A DNA stretch of 64,000 bases from Isoetes taiwanensis. Its lineage: Eukaryota; Streptophyta; Lycopodiopsida; Isoetales; Isoetaceae. Shown in pieces: positions 34,698 through 46,709 of the stretch (position 1 is the stretch's first letter; every line of letters starts with the position of its first letter). The notes below the pieces were generated by a model. It did no database searches. It saw only the letters and a list, made by a program, of their open reading frames with translations, and was not told the DNA's origin. A program made the translations under genes and the position numbers. The DNA is taken from assembly GCA_021234155.1 (NCBI GenBank), contig JAJEKV010000171.1, forward strand, positions 673,330-737,329. Direction: 5' to 3'.

Positions 34698-36187
34698 TGT
34701 GACGTTCGGTCACGATATCACGGTCTCAAGATGTATCCCGATCTTTGCCGTCATCACAGCGTACCGCCATTCAATTGGCGTGTCGCCCGGCGTGTAGCCA
34801 AGCAAGTGGTGCCCTAGGGGGCAACTTGCAAGGGTGTGCACACTTATTAATGTGCGCACTTTAGACCATTAACCTTTAAGAGGCATACCAAGGGTCATGG
34901 AAACCCTAACCTAATGTAAAGGCAACCAAACCCTAACTTTTCCCTTTTCATCCCGCGGTCATTCCGAACTCGTTTAGCTGCGTTTCAAAGTCAATCCCGA
35001 CTCCCAAGATGCACTGGCGCCCGACTCGTCGGACTTCCTTTTCGACCGCATCTCCAAGCAAGGCGGTGACATGGGCGCGTTCGGATCAAGAGGAGCAAGC
35101 CAAGGACCGGTATTTCATCAATTCAATAGCCTAATCAGCCTTAGGGCATAGAGTTAGCATGTTTAGCCTATTGAATTGCCCATAACAGCCATATAGAACC
35201 CCGGATAGCGAGCCCTAACTAAAGAACATAACTTCTATGATGTAGATTAGATATTATTCTTTAGTTCTATAATGATGTGATGGATGGATGATCTCTGTGG
35301 ACTCATTGTATTGGGAAGGGGTAGAGACCTACTGACAGTAGTTGATGCTCCTAGTTAGTCCCTTTAGTGCATTACTAGTATTAGGCATGTGCATAAGAAC
35401 CAAACACAGTTGTGGGTGGCGGGACCAGGCCCGGCTTACAAAGAAGCTCATGTCTTGATTCATGAATTGTCCCTCAGTAGCACTAGATCTAATGCTGCTT
35501 TACCCTTTGGCGTCTTGAGCTGTTGCATGGGTTCGACACTCTTGGGGTGGTGTACACCTTCCATGGAGTTCGGTCGAGTAAGGCGGTGGCCCTCTAGTGC
35601 GCCTGAGTCAACATGCTAGCTTACGGTGGGAGTAATCCCTACCTGCCCCATCGAACTAAGTAGATGCAACCCGGGGAATAGCCCCTTTGGCTATGCCTCC
35701 CGTGAACCTCTGATCCGATCCCAAGACTTATCAACCTACTCTGCAAAAAGTGTGCCTTTGGGAGGAGGCGGATGGAGCCGGACTACCCAAGCGCCATGTT
35801 CCCTTGCCGGTAACTCCATTGTTATTGCACTGCATGCCTTGACCTCGGAGACCCAAGCTTGTCGGTCCAACCACGAGAGTGATCGAGGGTAGAACTCCCT
35901 TATGTGATGTCTTGATCTTTGTCTATCACGGTTATGTGGTGAGCCACCCTTATTGGTGGTTATATGTTATTGATGTATGTACTCTTGGCGTGTATATATT
36001 TAACGCTTTTCATGCTAGGTAGGCCACGAGGGAGGCGGGGTAAATGACCCCTTCATTCTTCCCCTTTGGAACATTCCATGGTTGCGGTGTTACGTGAGAG
36101 CCCTATATTAGCATGGAGCTGGTATGGGGGATGAACTCTGTTTTGTATCACGGTGGTGCACCGTATATGAGTAGGGGGCGTCCGCGG
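34698..36187 (+). repeat. E3 5' LTR
   Basis: Starts TGTGACGTTCGG and ends before the primer site at 36188. No second copy lies in the window, but blocks such as TTGTATTGGGAAGGGG-TAGAGACC and ATGCTCCTAG are shared with the E2 LTRs read in the same sense, which shows related families. Boundaries come from the TG start and the primer site. Confidence 0.7.
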
Positions 36188-36198
36188 TGGTATCGAGC
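36188..36198 (+). other. E3 primer-binding site
   Basis: TGGTATCGAGC, the initiator-Met primer site TGGTATCAGAGC with one A missing. It follows the LTR end directly. Confidence 0.65.
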
Positions 36199-36388
36199 TA
36201 TGTTCTTGGAGACCAAGAGCAAAGCAGCGACCATGCTCCGATAGTACTAACTTGATAGGATCCTCAAACCTCGAAAAATGGGAAAAATTTTTCTCATTTT
36301 TGTAGTAAATGCTAAGCTAGTAATAGTTAAGAGAATCGGAACATAAAAAGATTAAAAATAGTGAGCCGAATCCTTCTAAAGCAAGAAG

Positions 36389-36669
36389 GTCTCACACGTC
36401 ATGCCAGGACTAAAACCAAAACTCGAGGTTTTGACACGGGCGCAATGTATGAGACATTGGGCCAAAAACACCTTAAAATTGATGATTTTTCAGAAAAGTA
36501 ACATGCTAAATCGAATTTTAAGCTAAGAACTAGCCAGATTGGTATCTTACACTCCTAGAAATATGCCTAGAAATCATACAATTTAGCATCAAAACCCACC
36601 ATGTCTCACACGTCGCGCCAGAGCAAAAACCAAGAGTCCAGGTCTTGCCCTGGGCGCAACGTGTGAGAC
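36389..36669 (+). repeat. paired hairpin repeats upstream of E3 ORF-A
   Basis: Two copies (36389-36455 and 36603-36669, 214 bp apart) of a 67-bp hairpin-forming unit. In the second, the outer arms are GTCTCACACGTCGCGCCAG and CTGGGCGCAACGTGTGAGAC, perfectly paired for 11 bp and nearly so for 20. An inner stem follows. Two further copies lie before ORF-B. Confidence 0.85.
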
Positions 36670-36770
36670 CAATAGATTAGAAAGGTCTAAATTAAGCCAT
36701 GTAATAGGTTAATAAGTGTCTTAGCTCATCCAAAAGGGTAGCTTGCAATTTGACCTAAAGATTGACCATC

Positions 36771-36778
36771 TATAAATA
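36771..36778 (+). promoter_or_regulatory. TATA box before E3 ORF-A
   Basis: CTATAAATAG 114 bp before the ORF-A ATG. A matching box lies 117 bp before the ORF-B ATG at 38728-38735. Confidence 0.6.
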
Positions 36779-36884
36779 GACCTAGGACCCCCCCCCTCAT
36801 TTGTCGTCCCTCTTTAGAAAAAAATCGCTCCGTTGCTAAAAGGCGATTTTTTGGCCCCGACATCGGATCGACAGGCCGTCAAAC

Positions 36885-38132
36885 ATGGCCAGGACGAAAC
36901 AAACTGCTAGAGTTCCTCCTGGGGACGCAACTCCCAGCGCCCTACTCCAAGAAATCCTCGGGGAGCGCCTTCTTCACCAAGGAGGCCATCCTTCATCTAG
37001 TGAAGGGACATCGTCCGAGGAGCGTCCTGACAACCCCACCAACCAAGAAGGGGATGAGGCAGGGAGGTCAAGGGGGAAGCACACTCCGATCGCGGGGGCA
37101 GAAGTCCTCGACAGCGAGGAAGGAGGCGTGATGCACAAGGTCTTGAAGAAATGGAGGAGGAAAAGGGCGAGGAAGGAGGAGCAAGATCGGGTGGCCCAGA
37201 GCAAAATGAAGAACGAGGAGAGGAGCCGGGCAGCTCGAGCGACCCAGCGAAAAAGAAGAACTTCGAGGCATGGATCAAGAGACATGAAGCCAAAGAATGC
37301 CAGTCGAGATAAGAGGCGGAAAAAAGAAGAGGAAGAGGGGAAGAGGCGGGAGGCCAAGGCGTAGAGGAGCTGAAGAAGAAGAAAGGAAGTTCGTGGAGGT
37401 AACAAAGGGAAACTCAAAGAAAGCCCCACAACAACGGTAGTTATTGAGGAACGCCAGACGGACCTCCTTCCTCCGGACGAATCGGATGATGGCAATTTAA
37501 CCCTCACAATAAGGGGCCGAGGCTCTTCCCAAGCCCCGGTCGCCGTCAGGAGCCCGAGTGCTTGCACCCCGCCATATCGGCGTGGGATAGAAACAAAGCG
37601 CCCTTAAATGCCAGCCCGAGGCGTATGTGATAGACCCCGTCAAAGTCTATCGAGGAAGCTAAGGGGGAGCTGCGCCTTCATGGCCGAAGTGGGAGGCCTA
37701 CAACTCCTACTACCAGGAGAACAAGGTAACGTTTGTTGAAGGTGGAGTACCATCCAAGAAGAAGACGCTCAGGCCACCACTAGAGAAGCCCAAGCCTCCT
37801 AGACCACCAGCCAAAAAGAGAGCGGGCAGAAAGGAGGCAGAAAGAAAAGCACATCACGGGGAAATTAGGCATTTTCAAACGCAATTTCGAAACTTCCTAA
37901 TCCCCAGGTGCACCGTTAAGCCCGATTAGTTAGGGAAGTGATGCGGGGAGTTTAACAGGGATGAGGGTAGCAGAGGCCGAAATGTTCTTTGGCGTTCTGA
38001 GAGCGGCCGAGCAAAAGATAGTGTAGCACTTCGAAGATTCTACAGCCTGCAGGCACAGTACATGCTAAACGAGTCACGCTAATGAAGAAAGACATGGATC
38101 TCGACAGTTATATTAAGGGAGAATGCCAGTAA
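36885..38132 (+). pseudogene. E3 ORF-A: histone H3 tail mimic and H3 fold
   Basis: The ATG at 36885 opens MARTKQTARVPPGDA. The first nine residues equal the universal H3 N-terminus up to R8; K9 is V. A long charged linker follows (to the first stop at 37364), then in shifted frames YNSYYQENKVTFVEGGVPS and RPPAKKRAGRKEAERKAHH. The H3 core comes next: EIRHFQTQFRNFLIPR (CENH3-like REIRHFQ and LIP), RLVREVM, EFNRDEG, EAEMFFGVLRAAEQKIV, HFEDSTACRHST, and finally HAKRVTLMKKDMDLDSYIKG before TAA at 38130. HAKRVT-x-M-x-KD and RLVREV are diagnostic H3 blocks. At least five single-base shifts and an internal TAG break the frame. Nominal length is about 416 codons, like ORF-A of E1 (429) and E2 (351). 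Confidence 0.85.
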
Positions 38133-38275
38133 AATTTTGTACATGATAGGAATTTTTGTTAATACAAAGTGTTTTTGAGTAAATTACATGTGTAAATATA
38201 CTTAATTGAGTTGAATTAGCGAATAATGGCTTTTGTCTTAGTTAAATCGGACATCGTAGAGCAATTAAGGCAGAT

Positions 38276-38538
38276 GTCTCACACATCGCGCCAGGAGCAA
38301 AACCAAGACTCCAGGTTTTGAGCTGGGCGCAACGTGTGAGACCATGACCAAATTAGACCAAAACACCTCCAAATCGATCAAGTAAGGGGTCAATTCTGCC
38401 TAACTCGATGAGTCTAGCATGATTAGACCCTTAGATCACCCAAATTAGACACGTTTTAACCAAGATAGAGCAGATGTCTCACACTTGGCGCCGGAGCAAA
38501 ACCAAGACTCAGTTTTTTGGTTTTGCAGCGTGTGAGGC
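38276..38538 (+). repeat. paired hairpin repeats upstream of E3 ORF-B
   Basis: Copies three (38276-38342) and four (38476-38538, partly degraded), 200 bp apart, of the same unit as at 36389 and 36603. Copy three forms a nearly complete hairpin with inner stem GCAAAACC / GGTTTTG. Confidence 0.85.
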
Positions 38539-38727
38539 CTCCTAGCAATTTCTCCACCATGCCATATCCAATTGACCTCCGGTTTGTTGCAATAGGTTCA
38601 TTAGTAGTCGATGCGGCTCAAACCTCCAAAGTAACCTTCAAATCCCCATTTGGACCTCCTAATAGGTCGAGAATTGCCCAACCCCAATAAATTTCTAGGT
38701 CACCCAAAATTAGGGTTTTCCCTTGTC

Positions 38728-38735
38728 TATAAATA
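38728..38735 (+). promoter_or_regulatory. TATA box before E3 ORF-B
   Basis: CTATAAATAG, 117 bp before the ATG at 38845, repeating the layout upstream of ORF-A. Confidence 0.6.
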
Positions 38736-38844
38736 GGCCCCATTTCTCACTTGACACCCTACAAGTTTGCTCTCGACCCTTTAGGCGAATTCCGGCTCGG
38801 AGGCGCTTACGCATCCGTTTGTTAGTTCCATCTTCCCTAGAGCA

Positions 38845-39539
38845 ATGGCAACTCTTACGACTTGAGGCGATGGTAGCCCGCCCGGTGCCCATCTTTTGAG
38901 ACCAATGTCAATACCATCTTTCAACTTTTCCAAAAGAGATTGATGTCAAAGCAACTCTACATGCAAGCGCCGGCATATAGGCAAGTTTTAAGCGAGTTCC
39001 AAGCTAGGGTAGGGGGCGGTCCCTAGTGCGGCTTCCCCTTATGCAGGCTATTTTGTCCCCACGCCCATCCCTTCAAGCAGCCTTGGGTGATGTTAGAACA
39101 TTGCCAAGTACTTGACCAACAAGGCCCGGGCGCGATTACATGGTCTGACGGTTAGCCGGGACCAAGTATTTTCCTACACCCGCCGCCTTAGCGATCTTCC
39201 TTTCCCACCGTCTTTGAAAACCCAATGGGGAAACCTCTATCCCTCCCATGGAGGTGGACCCCATAGCATCCTCGGCCGGACCAGCTCCTTTTACAATACC
39301 GGCCGAGGAGCAAGAAGGAAGAAGCGAAGAAGAAGAGGAACAGGAAGATGAAAGAGTGCGTGGAGCTCGACCCAACGGAAGAACAGGCTAGTAGAAGAAG
39401 AGTTACCCAACCCGGCGAGCGGCGGACCCTCAGTCGCTCCCCCACTTTCGGACTTGGTATCACAAGCCTAGCCCCCATCATCATTGGCGGCGAGGAGTAC
39501 CTGCTCCTCGGTGACATCCATAACCTCCCCGGAATGCGG
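38845..39539 (+). pseudogene. E3 ORF-B, 5' part (histone-fold-like)
   Basis: From ATG at 38845 several frames give QLYMQAPAYRQVLSEFQA (helix 1), LQAALGD and IAKYLTNKARARLHG (helix 2), LTVSRDQVFSYTRRLSDL (loop 2 and helix 3, 39112-39210). These align with E1 ORF-B, for example LQAALGD with LIAMLGD and the R-x-x-L-x-x-L-[TS]-[VI] loop. An acidic Glu-rich stretch (39300-39360) and LAPIIIGGEEYLLLGDI (39470-39525) follow, the last conserved with E1. The frame is cut at 39539 by E2. It probably encodes the same H2B-like domain; the call depends on comparison of the three copies. Confidence 0.5.
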
Positions 39540-41185
39540 TGTGGCGCTCCTGCTAAACATACGGGCGCCCGGCCCGTATGCACCCGAAATCCCCATCCCG
39601 ACCGACAACCGCATGGACGCCGTCTACCCGCACTCTGAGGTGACTCTTAGTGCGGGGAGGGAACACGAAGGTGTCTTGCGCGCCCTTCCCCTATGGGCTC
39701 CTATAACAGCGGAAGCGATAACACGTCAGAACTAGCATAAAACATATACAAATACTACCTCGGAGGGTAGTGCATCGCACATAAACCAATGCAAAGATGA
39801 TAATCACAAACCATAAAGCGAGAGCTCCTACCCGGCTCGGACTTCGTAAGGAGGGTGGCCAGGCGGCTGGCCTCAAGATAGAAGCGGGGCCCGGAGTCAT
39901 GGCAATGGCGAGGGGCTGGCATAATGGCTAGGGTTGACCACTCCATCCGCCCCTCCTGTGCATGCTTTGCGGATGGGCTAGATCCGGAGGGCTCAGCCGG
40001 GACTCTAGCCTTCGGATCTGCAATCCCATGGCATCACCCATCGGGACTACTCGGGTTGCATCTCCACTGGTCCATGAGGCGGGGAAGGGTTGCATCTCCC
40101 CCTCCGGGGTCTAGAGGTGCAGGTGGGCGGCTAGAGAATCGTGGCGACACCGCGATTAGTACCCGGCCCGAACCCCCAAAGCGAGAGCCAAGCCAACACT
40201 TGCGGCTCTCTCTGGGAGGCGGGGGCAACACCATTGCCCGGGGAGGTGTCGGACCCATGCTCGGCCCACAAGTGTGACCGACCATAAGCCTAGCCCACTA
40301 TGGGATCCCCCGAAGCCCCCACTCGGCAGGGATCCTCCCTCCACTTTCCCTCTAGCCCCGTTATCTGGTGCTGAGTCATATCATAGCCTCAATAGCCTGG
40401 TGGGCTCCTATGCACAGGCCGCAACTAATAGGAACTAAGGGATCTACTCTAGGAGCATACTACATATGGCTCTAGGTCTCTACCCCCCTTCCCAATACAA
40501 GAGGAGCAACATGATCAACCATCATCACATCATCATCACATCATGAGAATAATCATAAGAAGAACATCTTAACCTAATCATACAACTAACTAATAGTTAG
40601 GGTTCCTTGATTAGGGTTCAAGATGTTGAATATGGGTTCTAGGATGGCTCTACTCTAGATACAAAATACTAGCACATCTGGAATGCTAATCCCAGATGAG
40701 CTATCCTAACTACTATCCTACATACCTGCTCACAAGCTCTCCCTCTCCGGATCAGGGTGCCTCCATGGTCTTCGACTCACGTGATGCTGCTCTTGCTCCA
40801 AGAGCGAGTCTACCTGCTGGCTGGGGCTGCTTTGCACCGATCTATGCTCTGACAAGCGATGTTGAAGCGGGGTTTTGAACGAGTGGAAATGATCTCTAGG
40901 TGCTAGGGCTGGAAAGAGGCCTAGGGTTAGGGTTTAGGCCTATATGAGCTAGGTCCACCTAGGATGCCACGTGGCACCAATCGGGTGAGTCTGTGTGGCG
41001 GGTGCCCAATAGGTTAAGGCCACGTGGATAATGGTCTAAACCTATGGTTGGCTAAGTTATGAGAATAACTTGGCCATGCCCCCTAGTGCCACAACTTATG
41101 GTATACAAGGCTATGAATGATAGACTTGTATGGTGATGGATCGAGGAATATCGTCTTTATGGCGTATATTCCCTGGACCGTCACA
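39540..41185 (-). repeat. E2 3' LTR
   Basis: Starts TGTGGCG and ends CCGTCACA on the plus strand. It matches 51476-53201 over its whole length with many indels. The minus-strand sequence GTCCTGTTGGGAGAA at 41186-41200 is the adjacent purine-rich priming site. Confidence 0.9.
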
Positions 41186-41200
41186 TTCTCCCAACAGGAC

Positions 41201-42099
41201 AATCTTTGTCCTCGACATTGCGCTAAGGTGACGACCCTACCTTATGCACGCAAAGCGACAGCGTAATTAACCTTTAGTTTACTTTGGCAATCAAGTTTTA
41301 TTAATTGAAAGTCAAATTTTAGGCTATATTTGTACTTATACAAAATTATATAGCCTTAACACGATTATTTCTTATAATAATTCAAAATACTATTATAAAA
41401 TTATTAGGGTTCATAATCTAAATTATGGCTCCCCTATCCTCTCGTAGCAGCTCATCGTTGAGGTCCTCCTTCTACTTGCACGCAAAAGGAGCACATTACG
41501 TTAGTTTAGTTAATAATTTGTGGTTTTAGGGGACCACCCCCTTACCTCCTTGAGCGAACTCTTTGGCTCAAGGTTGTCCTACTACCTTGCCCAAGATCAT
41601 GGCCCTTCGGTTGAGCTTAGGGATCATTTAAGATGCTCCCATCATTGCCCATGATCGAGTGCTACCTTGTACCGATCCCGGATCGAGTACACCCGGTGCA
41701 TCATGCCCAGGGGTTCGGCTAGGGAGCGTCTCACGATCCCATCATCGGCGCATGATCACTTAAAGCTTCACCATGACCCTCCTACGGCCGGTGTGCGTAC
41801 CGCATCGTGGCATAGAGATCATCCGTCGATGTCCCATCATAAGCCCACTATGCCTCATTCCTCACTCACATGACCCTAATGGTCATGCGCACCTCTTTAG
41901 TGCGTGTGGCCTAGAATGCCCTAAAGGCGTATCCCATCATAAGCCCACCACGATCCAAGGTTACGGCACATGCACCCTCTAACTAGAATGCATCGCCCGG
42001 GCTCAAAAACTAACTAACAACATACTAGCTAACCACGGCAGAGTCGAGTGCGACCAAGTCGGGCGACTTCGCCCATCAAACTCCTTCATAAACTCACGG
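41201..42099 (-). other. E2 3' untranslated region
   Basis: Between the purine tract and the chromodomain relic. No coding frame. It contains TCTTTGTCCTCGACATTG next to the LTR and repeated CCATCATAAGCCCAC phrases (about 41835 and 41935). Confidence 0.5.
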
Positions 42100-43330
42100 G
42101 TATTGCTTCTCCAAATCTTGCTTCAATACCCATGTATGCATCTTCCGCGGGTAAGTGCTTCCACTTAACCAAATATTGGAGGCGAGACCTCCTAGTCTTC
42201 TTGAATGACTTATCAAGAAGTAACTTCGGGCACTATTTCTACTTGCTCCTCAGGTCATTTCCAACAAGGTTGGAGTATCCAAAACCTCCTCGGGGTTAGG
42301 ATTGTGCCTTTTTAATAAACTTACGTGGAAGACCTTGTGGACCTTAAGATGGGCTGGAAGATCCAACTTGTAGGCTTGAGAGCCCACTCTCTCCAAAATC
42401 TTGAGCGGCCCAGCCCACCTAGGGGCAAGCTTCTTGCAGCTCCCAATCCGCGGCTTGGCTTGCTTCACCTTGATCTTCAACCAAGCGGTATAAGCCCACA
42501 GTAAACTCCCTTACGGTCTGTGCTTGTCGGCTACACTCTTACGCCGACTTCTTGCTGCCAATAAATAACCCCTTACTTCCTCTACTAGGCTGCTGCATGT
42601 GTCCTAACATCTGTTTGGGATACTTCTACCTTGGACCGAGGGATTGTGCGGTTATCGGGGGTTAAATTTGCGGTAGCCATAATTTATCATGAAAGGAGAC
42701 ATCTGCGATGACTCTGCTTGCAGCTGCTTGTTGCGAATTCCACCAAGTGGATGTACTCATCCCACTTGGACTGCTTATTCCACACATAGCTTGAAGCATG
42801 TCTTCAATGATCCGATTCGTCCTTTCCGTGCGGCCATCTGTTTGGGGATGATATGCATTACTCATGGAGAGCCGTGCGGATGGTGCTAAAGAGATCCTGC
42901 CAAAGGCACTCATAAACTTAGAATCTCTATCGGATATTATCTCTCCCGAGGCATGCCATGGAGTCTAAAAATCTCCCTTACAAATAACTTGGCGGTGTCT
43001 AATCGCGGTTAATGCATGCGTCTTGCAAGGCCGCGAAATGTGCCATCTTAGATAACTTATCTCGACAACCATCAATGCATCCTTGCCTCCCGAAGAGTTC
43101 TAGGGAGACACGTGATGAAATCCATGCTTATGACCTCCCACTTTCGCGTTTGGCACCCCAATGGCTCTAAAGCGCTGGAATCGAAGTTGCTCCGCCTTAG
43201 TCTGTGACATAGCGGCAATCCCGAATATATGCAGCTATCGCCTCTTCATTCTGGCGAAGTAACTACTTCCGAATCTTGAAATAGGTCTTCATGAAGCCGG
43301 CATGCCCCGCTATTGGGCTGTTATGTGTGT
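42100..43330 (-). pseudogene. E2 integrase and C-terminal region, broken
   Basis: Fragments in several frames match E1 integrase: MSNAYHPQTDGRTERTNRII (D,D35E glutamate region) at 42662-42913, and KVKQAKPRIGSCKKLAPRWA then KVHKVFHVSLLKRHNPNPEE at 42480-42250. Chromodomain remnants (YLVKWKHLP-type) are near 42.14 kb. Many indels make it non-functional. Confidence 0.85.
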
Positions 43331-43881
43331 CATGAAGAATTAACTTCCCTTACCCACGAAGATTCGGGCACACACAACTTATGCTTGTGGTACAACGGGT
43401 TGCCTTCCTTCTTAAAATGCTTGAAGGCTTCCCGCTCCTTATGCGATTCGGCTTCCTTGGAGGGCTTTCCCACACCTCCTTGAAGTCCACATCGGTTGGC
43501 AAAGGACTCCTCAATCTTCTTGCCAAACTCACTTTCGAAGAGTGGAAATCGCATTACAATGCGTCCTTGTCTGAAATGGCCTCCTAGAGGGGCATACGCT
43601 ACAACATTAAGCTTACCGGGCTTATATATAATATCAAAATCATACTCCTCAAGGAATTCCATCCACCTCCTTTGCCTTAAGTTGAGGGCTGGCTGGGTGA
43701 AAAGATCTTGAAGGCTCGGTGATCGATTATCTAGCTGAAACTTCCTTCCCGGCAAATAATGCCTCCATATCCTCAATGCCGCGACAATGGCTAGCAGCTC
43801 GATCATGGGTTGGGTAGCGTTGCTTTCGGCGTCGTTCATCTTCTTTGAGTGCGTGGCGACTACCCTTCCTTCTTGCATCAA
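43330..43881 (-). pseudogene. E2 RNase H and integrase zinc region
   Basis: A 183-residue frame parallel to E1: IWRHYLPGRKFQLD, LRQRRWMEFLEEYDFDIIYK, PGKLNVVAYAP (the RNase H ADAL Asp is lost), GNPLYHKHKLCVPESS. The H-x-GHAGFMKTYFKI region follows in another frame. Confidence 0.88.
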
Positions 43882-45000
43882 GGCCTTTGTTGCTATCTTG
43901 CTGCATCTGTTGCTACCAACTTATCTTTACTTTCGGTCGGGAAGAACAAGCACTTGTGCTTTTTGTCAAAACCTCTTTAAGCTTCTCGAGGAAGCTTGGA
44001 CTTTCTCTAACCAATGACTAGACCAATCCTTAATCTTCTTGGCCTTAGTGAGGTGTTGGACGGAGGGCGCCCACTTAGCAAAGTCCTTCCACGAACTTTA
44101 CGTAGTATCCATGGCAGAGAAAACTTCTTACTTACGCTACATTCCTTGGGGCTGGCCAATCAACTATTGCTTCAATCTTAGATGGATCATGGAGATTCCC
44201 TCGGATGTTACCACATGTCCCAAATACTCCACTTTCGGCTTTTGCAAAGTGGCACTTTGAGAACTTCCCATACAACCGATGGCGTCTCAACTTCTCCAAC
44301 ACTTTCTGAGATCGCGACAATGCTCCTCAAGGGACTTGCTTTGTAGACTAGAATGTCGTCGAAGAAGACAATGACAAACTCATCCAAAAGTCTCGAAGAT
44401 GTAATGGTTCATAAAAGGCATAAATGTTGCGGGGGCGTTCGACAATCAAAGGGCATTCTTGTAAACTCAAAATGACCATACAGCGTTAAAAGCGATCTTA
44501 TGGATGTCCTCTTCTTTTATTCTTATCGATGGTATCCTGATCTCAAATCAATCTTAGAGAATACCTTTGCTCCTTGTAGCTGATCCATTAGGTCATCGCC
44601 CTCGGCAATGCATACTTATTCTTTATCGTGCGCTTATTGGTGGCGATAGTCTATCACATTCTTAAGCTCCGTCTTTTCTTCTTTTCTGAAGAGTATAGGT
44701 GCTCAAAAGGAGACACACTTGCCCTTATGAATCAAAGGTCTAGCAATTCTTGAAGCGCTTCTTGAGCTCAATCAATTCAGGGGTGCTCATTCTATATGGT
44801 GCCTTCTTGGTAGGCTTAGCATGGGAGCCAATGTGATCTCACATTCTACACCCCTATAAGGTGGCGGCTGCGGGGATTTCATCCGGGAATACATCCTTGA
44901 ACTCTGAAATAAGCCTTGCTATCTGGCTGGACAAGCCCGATTCCCCTTTGGGTCACTTCCCTCACCTTTGCACGGCCCAAGCGATTCCAACCTCAAGATG
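43882..45000 (-). pseudogene. E2 reverse transcriptase, broken
   Basis: Blocks match the E1 RT in shifted frames. Most telling is DEFVIVFFDDILVY at about 44340-44380, an intact F-x-DD catalytic box where E1 has FFDG. LINRSQKVLEKLRRHRLYGK-type thumb sequence (MSRSQKVLEKLRRHRLYGKF) lies at 44320-44260. Confidence 0.85.
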
Positions 45001-46709
45001 TAATCCACCTTATTCCTTTCTATGCTCTTCCTTAGGCTTGCTTCAAAGAAATACTGCTTTGCATGGGAGAATCTAGCTTCTTACCTTTGACTATCAACTT
45101 GTTGCCGTCCGGTCTTGAGTCATGGTGACTTAACGTTCGGTCACAATCAATTCTTGCTTTAGGCGGCTTCAAAATTCCATTCCACAATAAGATCATACCT
45201 TCCAATATCCATGACTTACGCTCCCCATCGGCCCTTAGCCCCACTAAGGTCTATGTCAAAGGTGATCCTCCTCCCCTTAGTGTCTTAGAATATGCGCCAT
45301 TTTACCATAACTACGGCCTTGGCTTGAACTTCAATACCTTGTTCTTCATTAGAGCAGCCAATCTAGGAGATGCAAAATTATGAGAGCTACATGTATCTAT
45401 GGGACTACATATGGCTTACTATCTATGATCCCATCGCCCCAATGACCCGGTCGGTGATTCTCTATATCACCTGACTCAATGTTTGCACATATGTGGCACT
45501 CACCATCTATGAAGTCCACGGGCCTCCTGGCGGTGATTACGTCTTCATCTGCTTCCGTTGGGAATCCCAATCCATAAGCTCTGCTAAAATTTGTTGCATG
45601 CGAATGGACAATCATGTGTTGATTGCCACAGGCTGGAAGCACCTGAAACATAGCTTTTTCTCAATGCATTCTGTCTCTTTTCCTTTGGCGGTATCTAGGA
45701 GGCGGCTTAAAATGCTGCCCCACGATGCGTTAAGTGGCTTCACGGTCCCCAAAAGCTTTGCTCTTATCCTTACCTTCTTCTGTGACTCACGATGGTGTGG
45801 GCTGATTGCTACCACGATATTGTCCACGATCTTTGCCACGCCACGAACTCTTACCCACGAAGGTTGGCTGCGCTTTTACTGCTGGAGTTCTTTGGTGCCT
45901 CTTCAAACTTATAGCTTTATCTTGACTGCGCTCTTTTGACCTTGGGTTGATTGCTCTTACAAGCCTCTTGATATTGCTGTTCAACCCCTCAATGTAAAGT
46001 ATCCACGGCTTGCCTCTCTGAGACTCCGGGAACATGCGGCTGAGCCTCATAAATTCTTACGTATGCCAGCCAGCGATAAACTACCACGATTCAACTTTGT
46101 AGAACTGGCGGGATGCGTCTACTAGTATGAGACCTTGGCACATAGTGCTTGAAGAAAGCCTTCTTTGAAGGTCTTAAACCTGCGATTGTTCCTCTTGACT
46201 TGTTAGATTTAGCATATCCCTTCCACCCGGATCCTTGCCCGGTCCAATAAGGTTAGGCTGTAGCAACTTTCCCTATGTCCTTGTCTTTCATACCATATGA
46301 GTTGCAAATTCTTCCATTTCATCCAGCCATGCTTCACCTCCATGCACGATCTATCTTTCCACAGAGGCTGGCCGAGCTTCCTTGTCTTCCACACATTGCT
46401 CATAGCACTATCCACCTTTTTCGGTAATCATCATCTTTCTTGCCCTTTTCCTTGCCTTAGGTGTGCGAGTCAGCACTGCCGGAGCTAGAGCTGTCCTCCT
46501 TTGGAAGAACTATCGATGTCTTTGGAGCTAGATGGTGATGGACTCACGGTTCTCCTTCTTCTTGCTCTCCATGTCCTGGCGTTGCGTGGTTGCCCTCCCC
46601 TTCTGTTGAGGAATTTCGTCACCACACGGAGGACAAGGTGGAGGTGGAGGACCATCTTCTGTGTGCATTCATGAGAGGTGTCGCCCGGATTGATGAGATG
46701 TTGCATCAC
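45001..46709 (-). pseudogene. E2 gag and protease relics
   Basis: Gag pieces in 5' to 3' order: ARRRRTVSPSPSSSKDID (46.56 kb), KHGWMKWKNLQ (46.3 kb), MRLSRMFPESQRGKPWILYI and EGLNSNIKRLVRAINPRS (46.05-45.93 kb), and a partial zinc knuckle KKLCFRCFQPVAINT (45.65 kb) lacking the His. Protease-like sequence follows toward 45.1 kb but no DSG/DTG loop is clear. Confidence 0.8.

Noticed and set aside
36974-37567. 197-residue open frame on the minus strand in E3
   Set aside because: Opposite strand of the Lys/Glu-rich linker of ORF-A; low complexity (Ser/Leu-rich), no domain.
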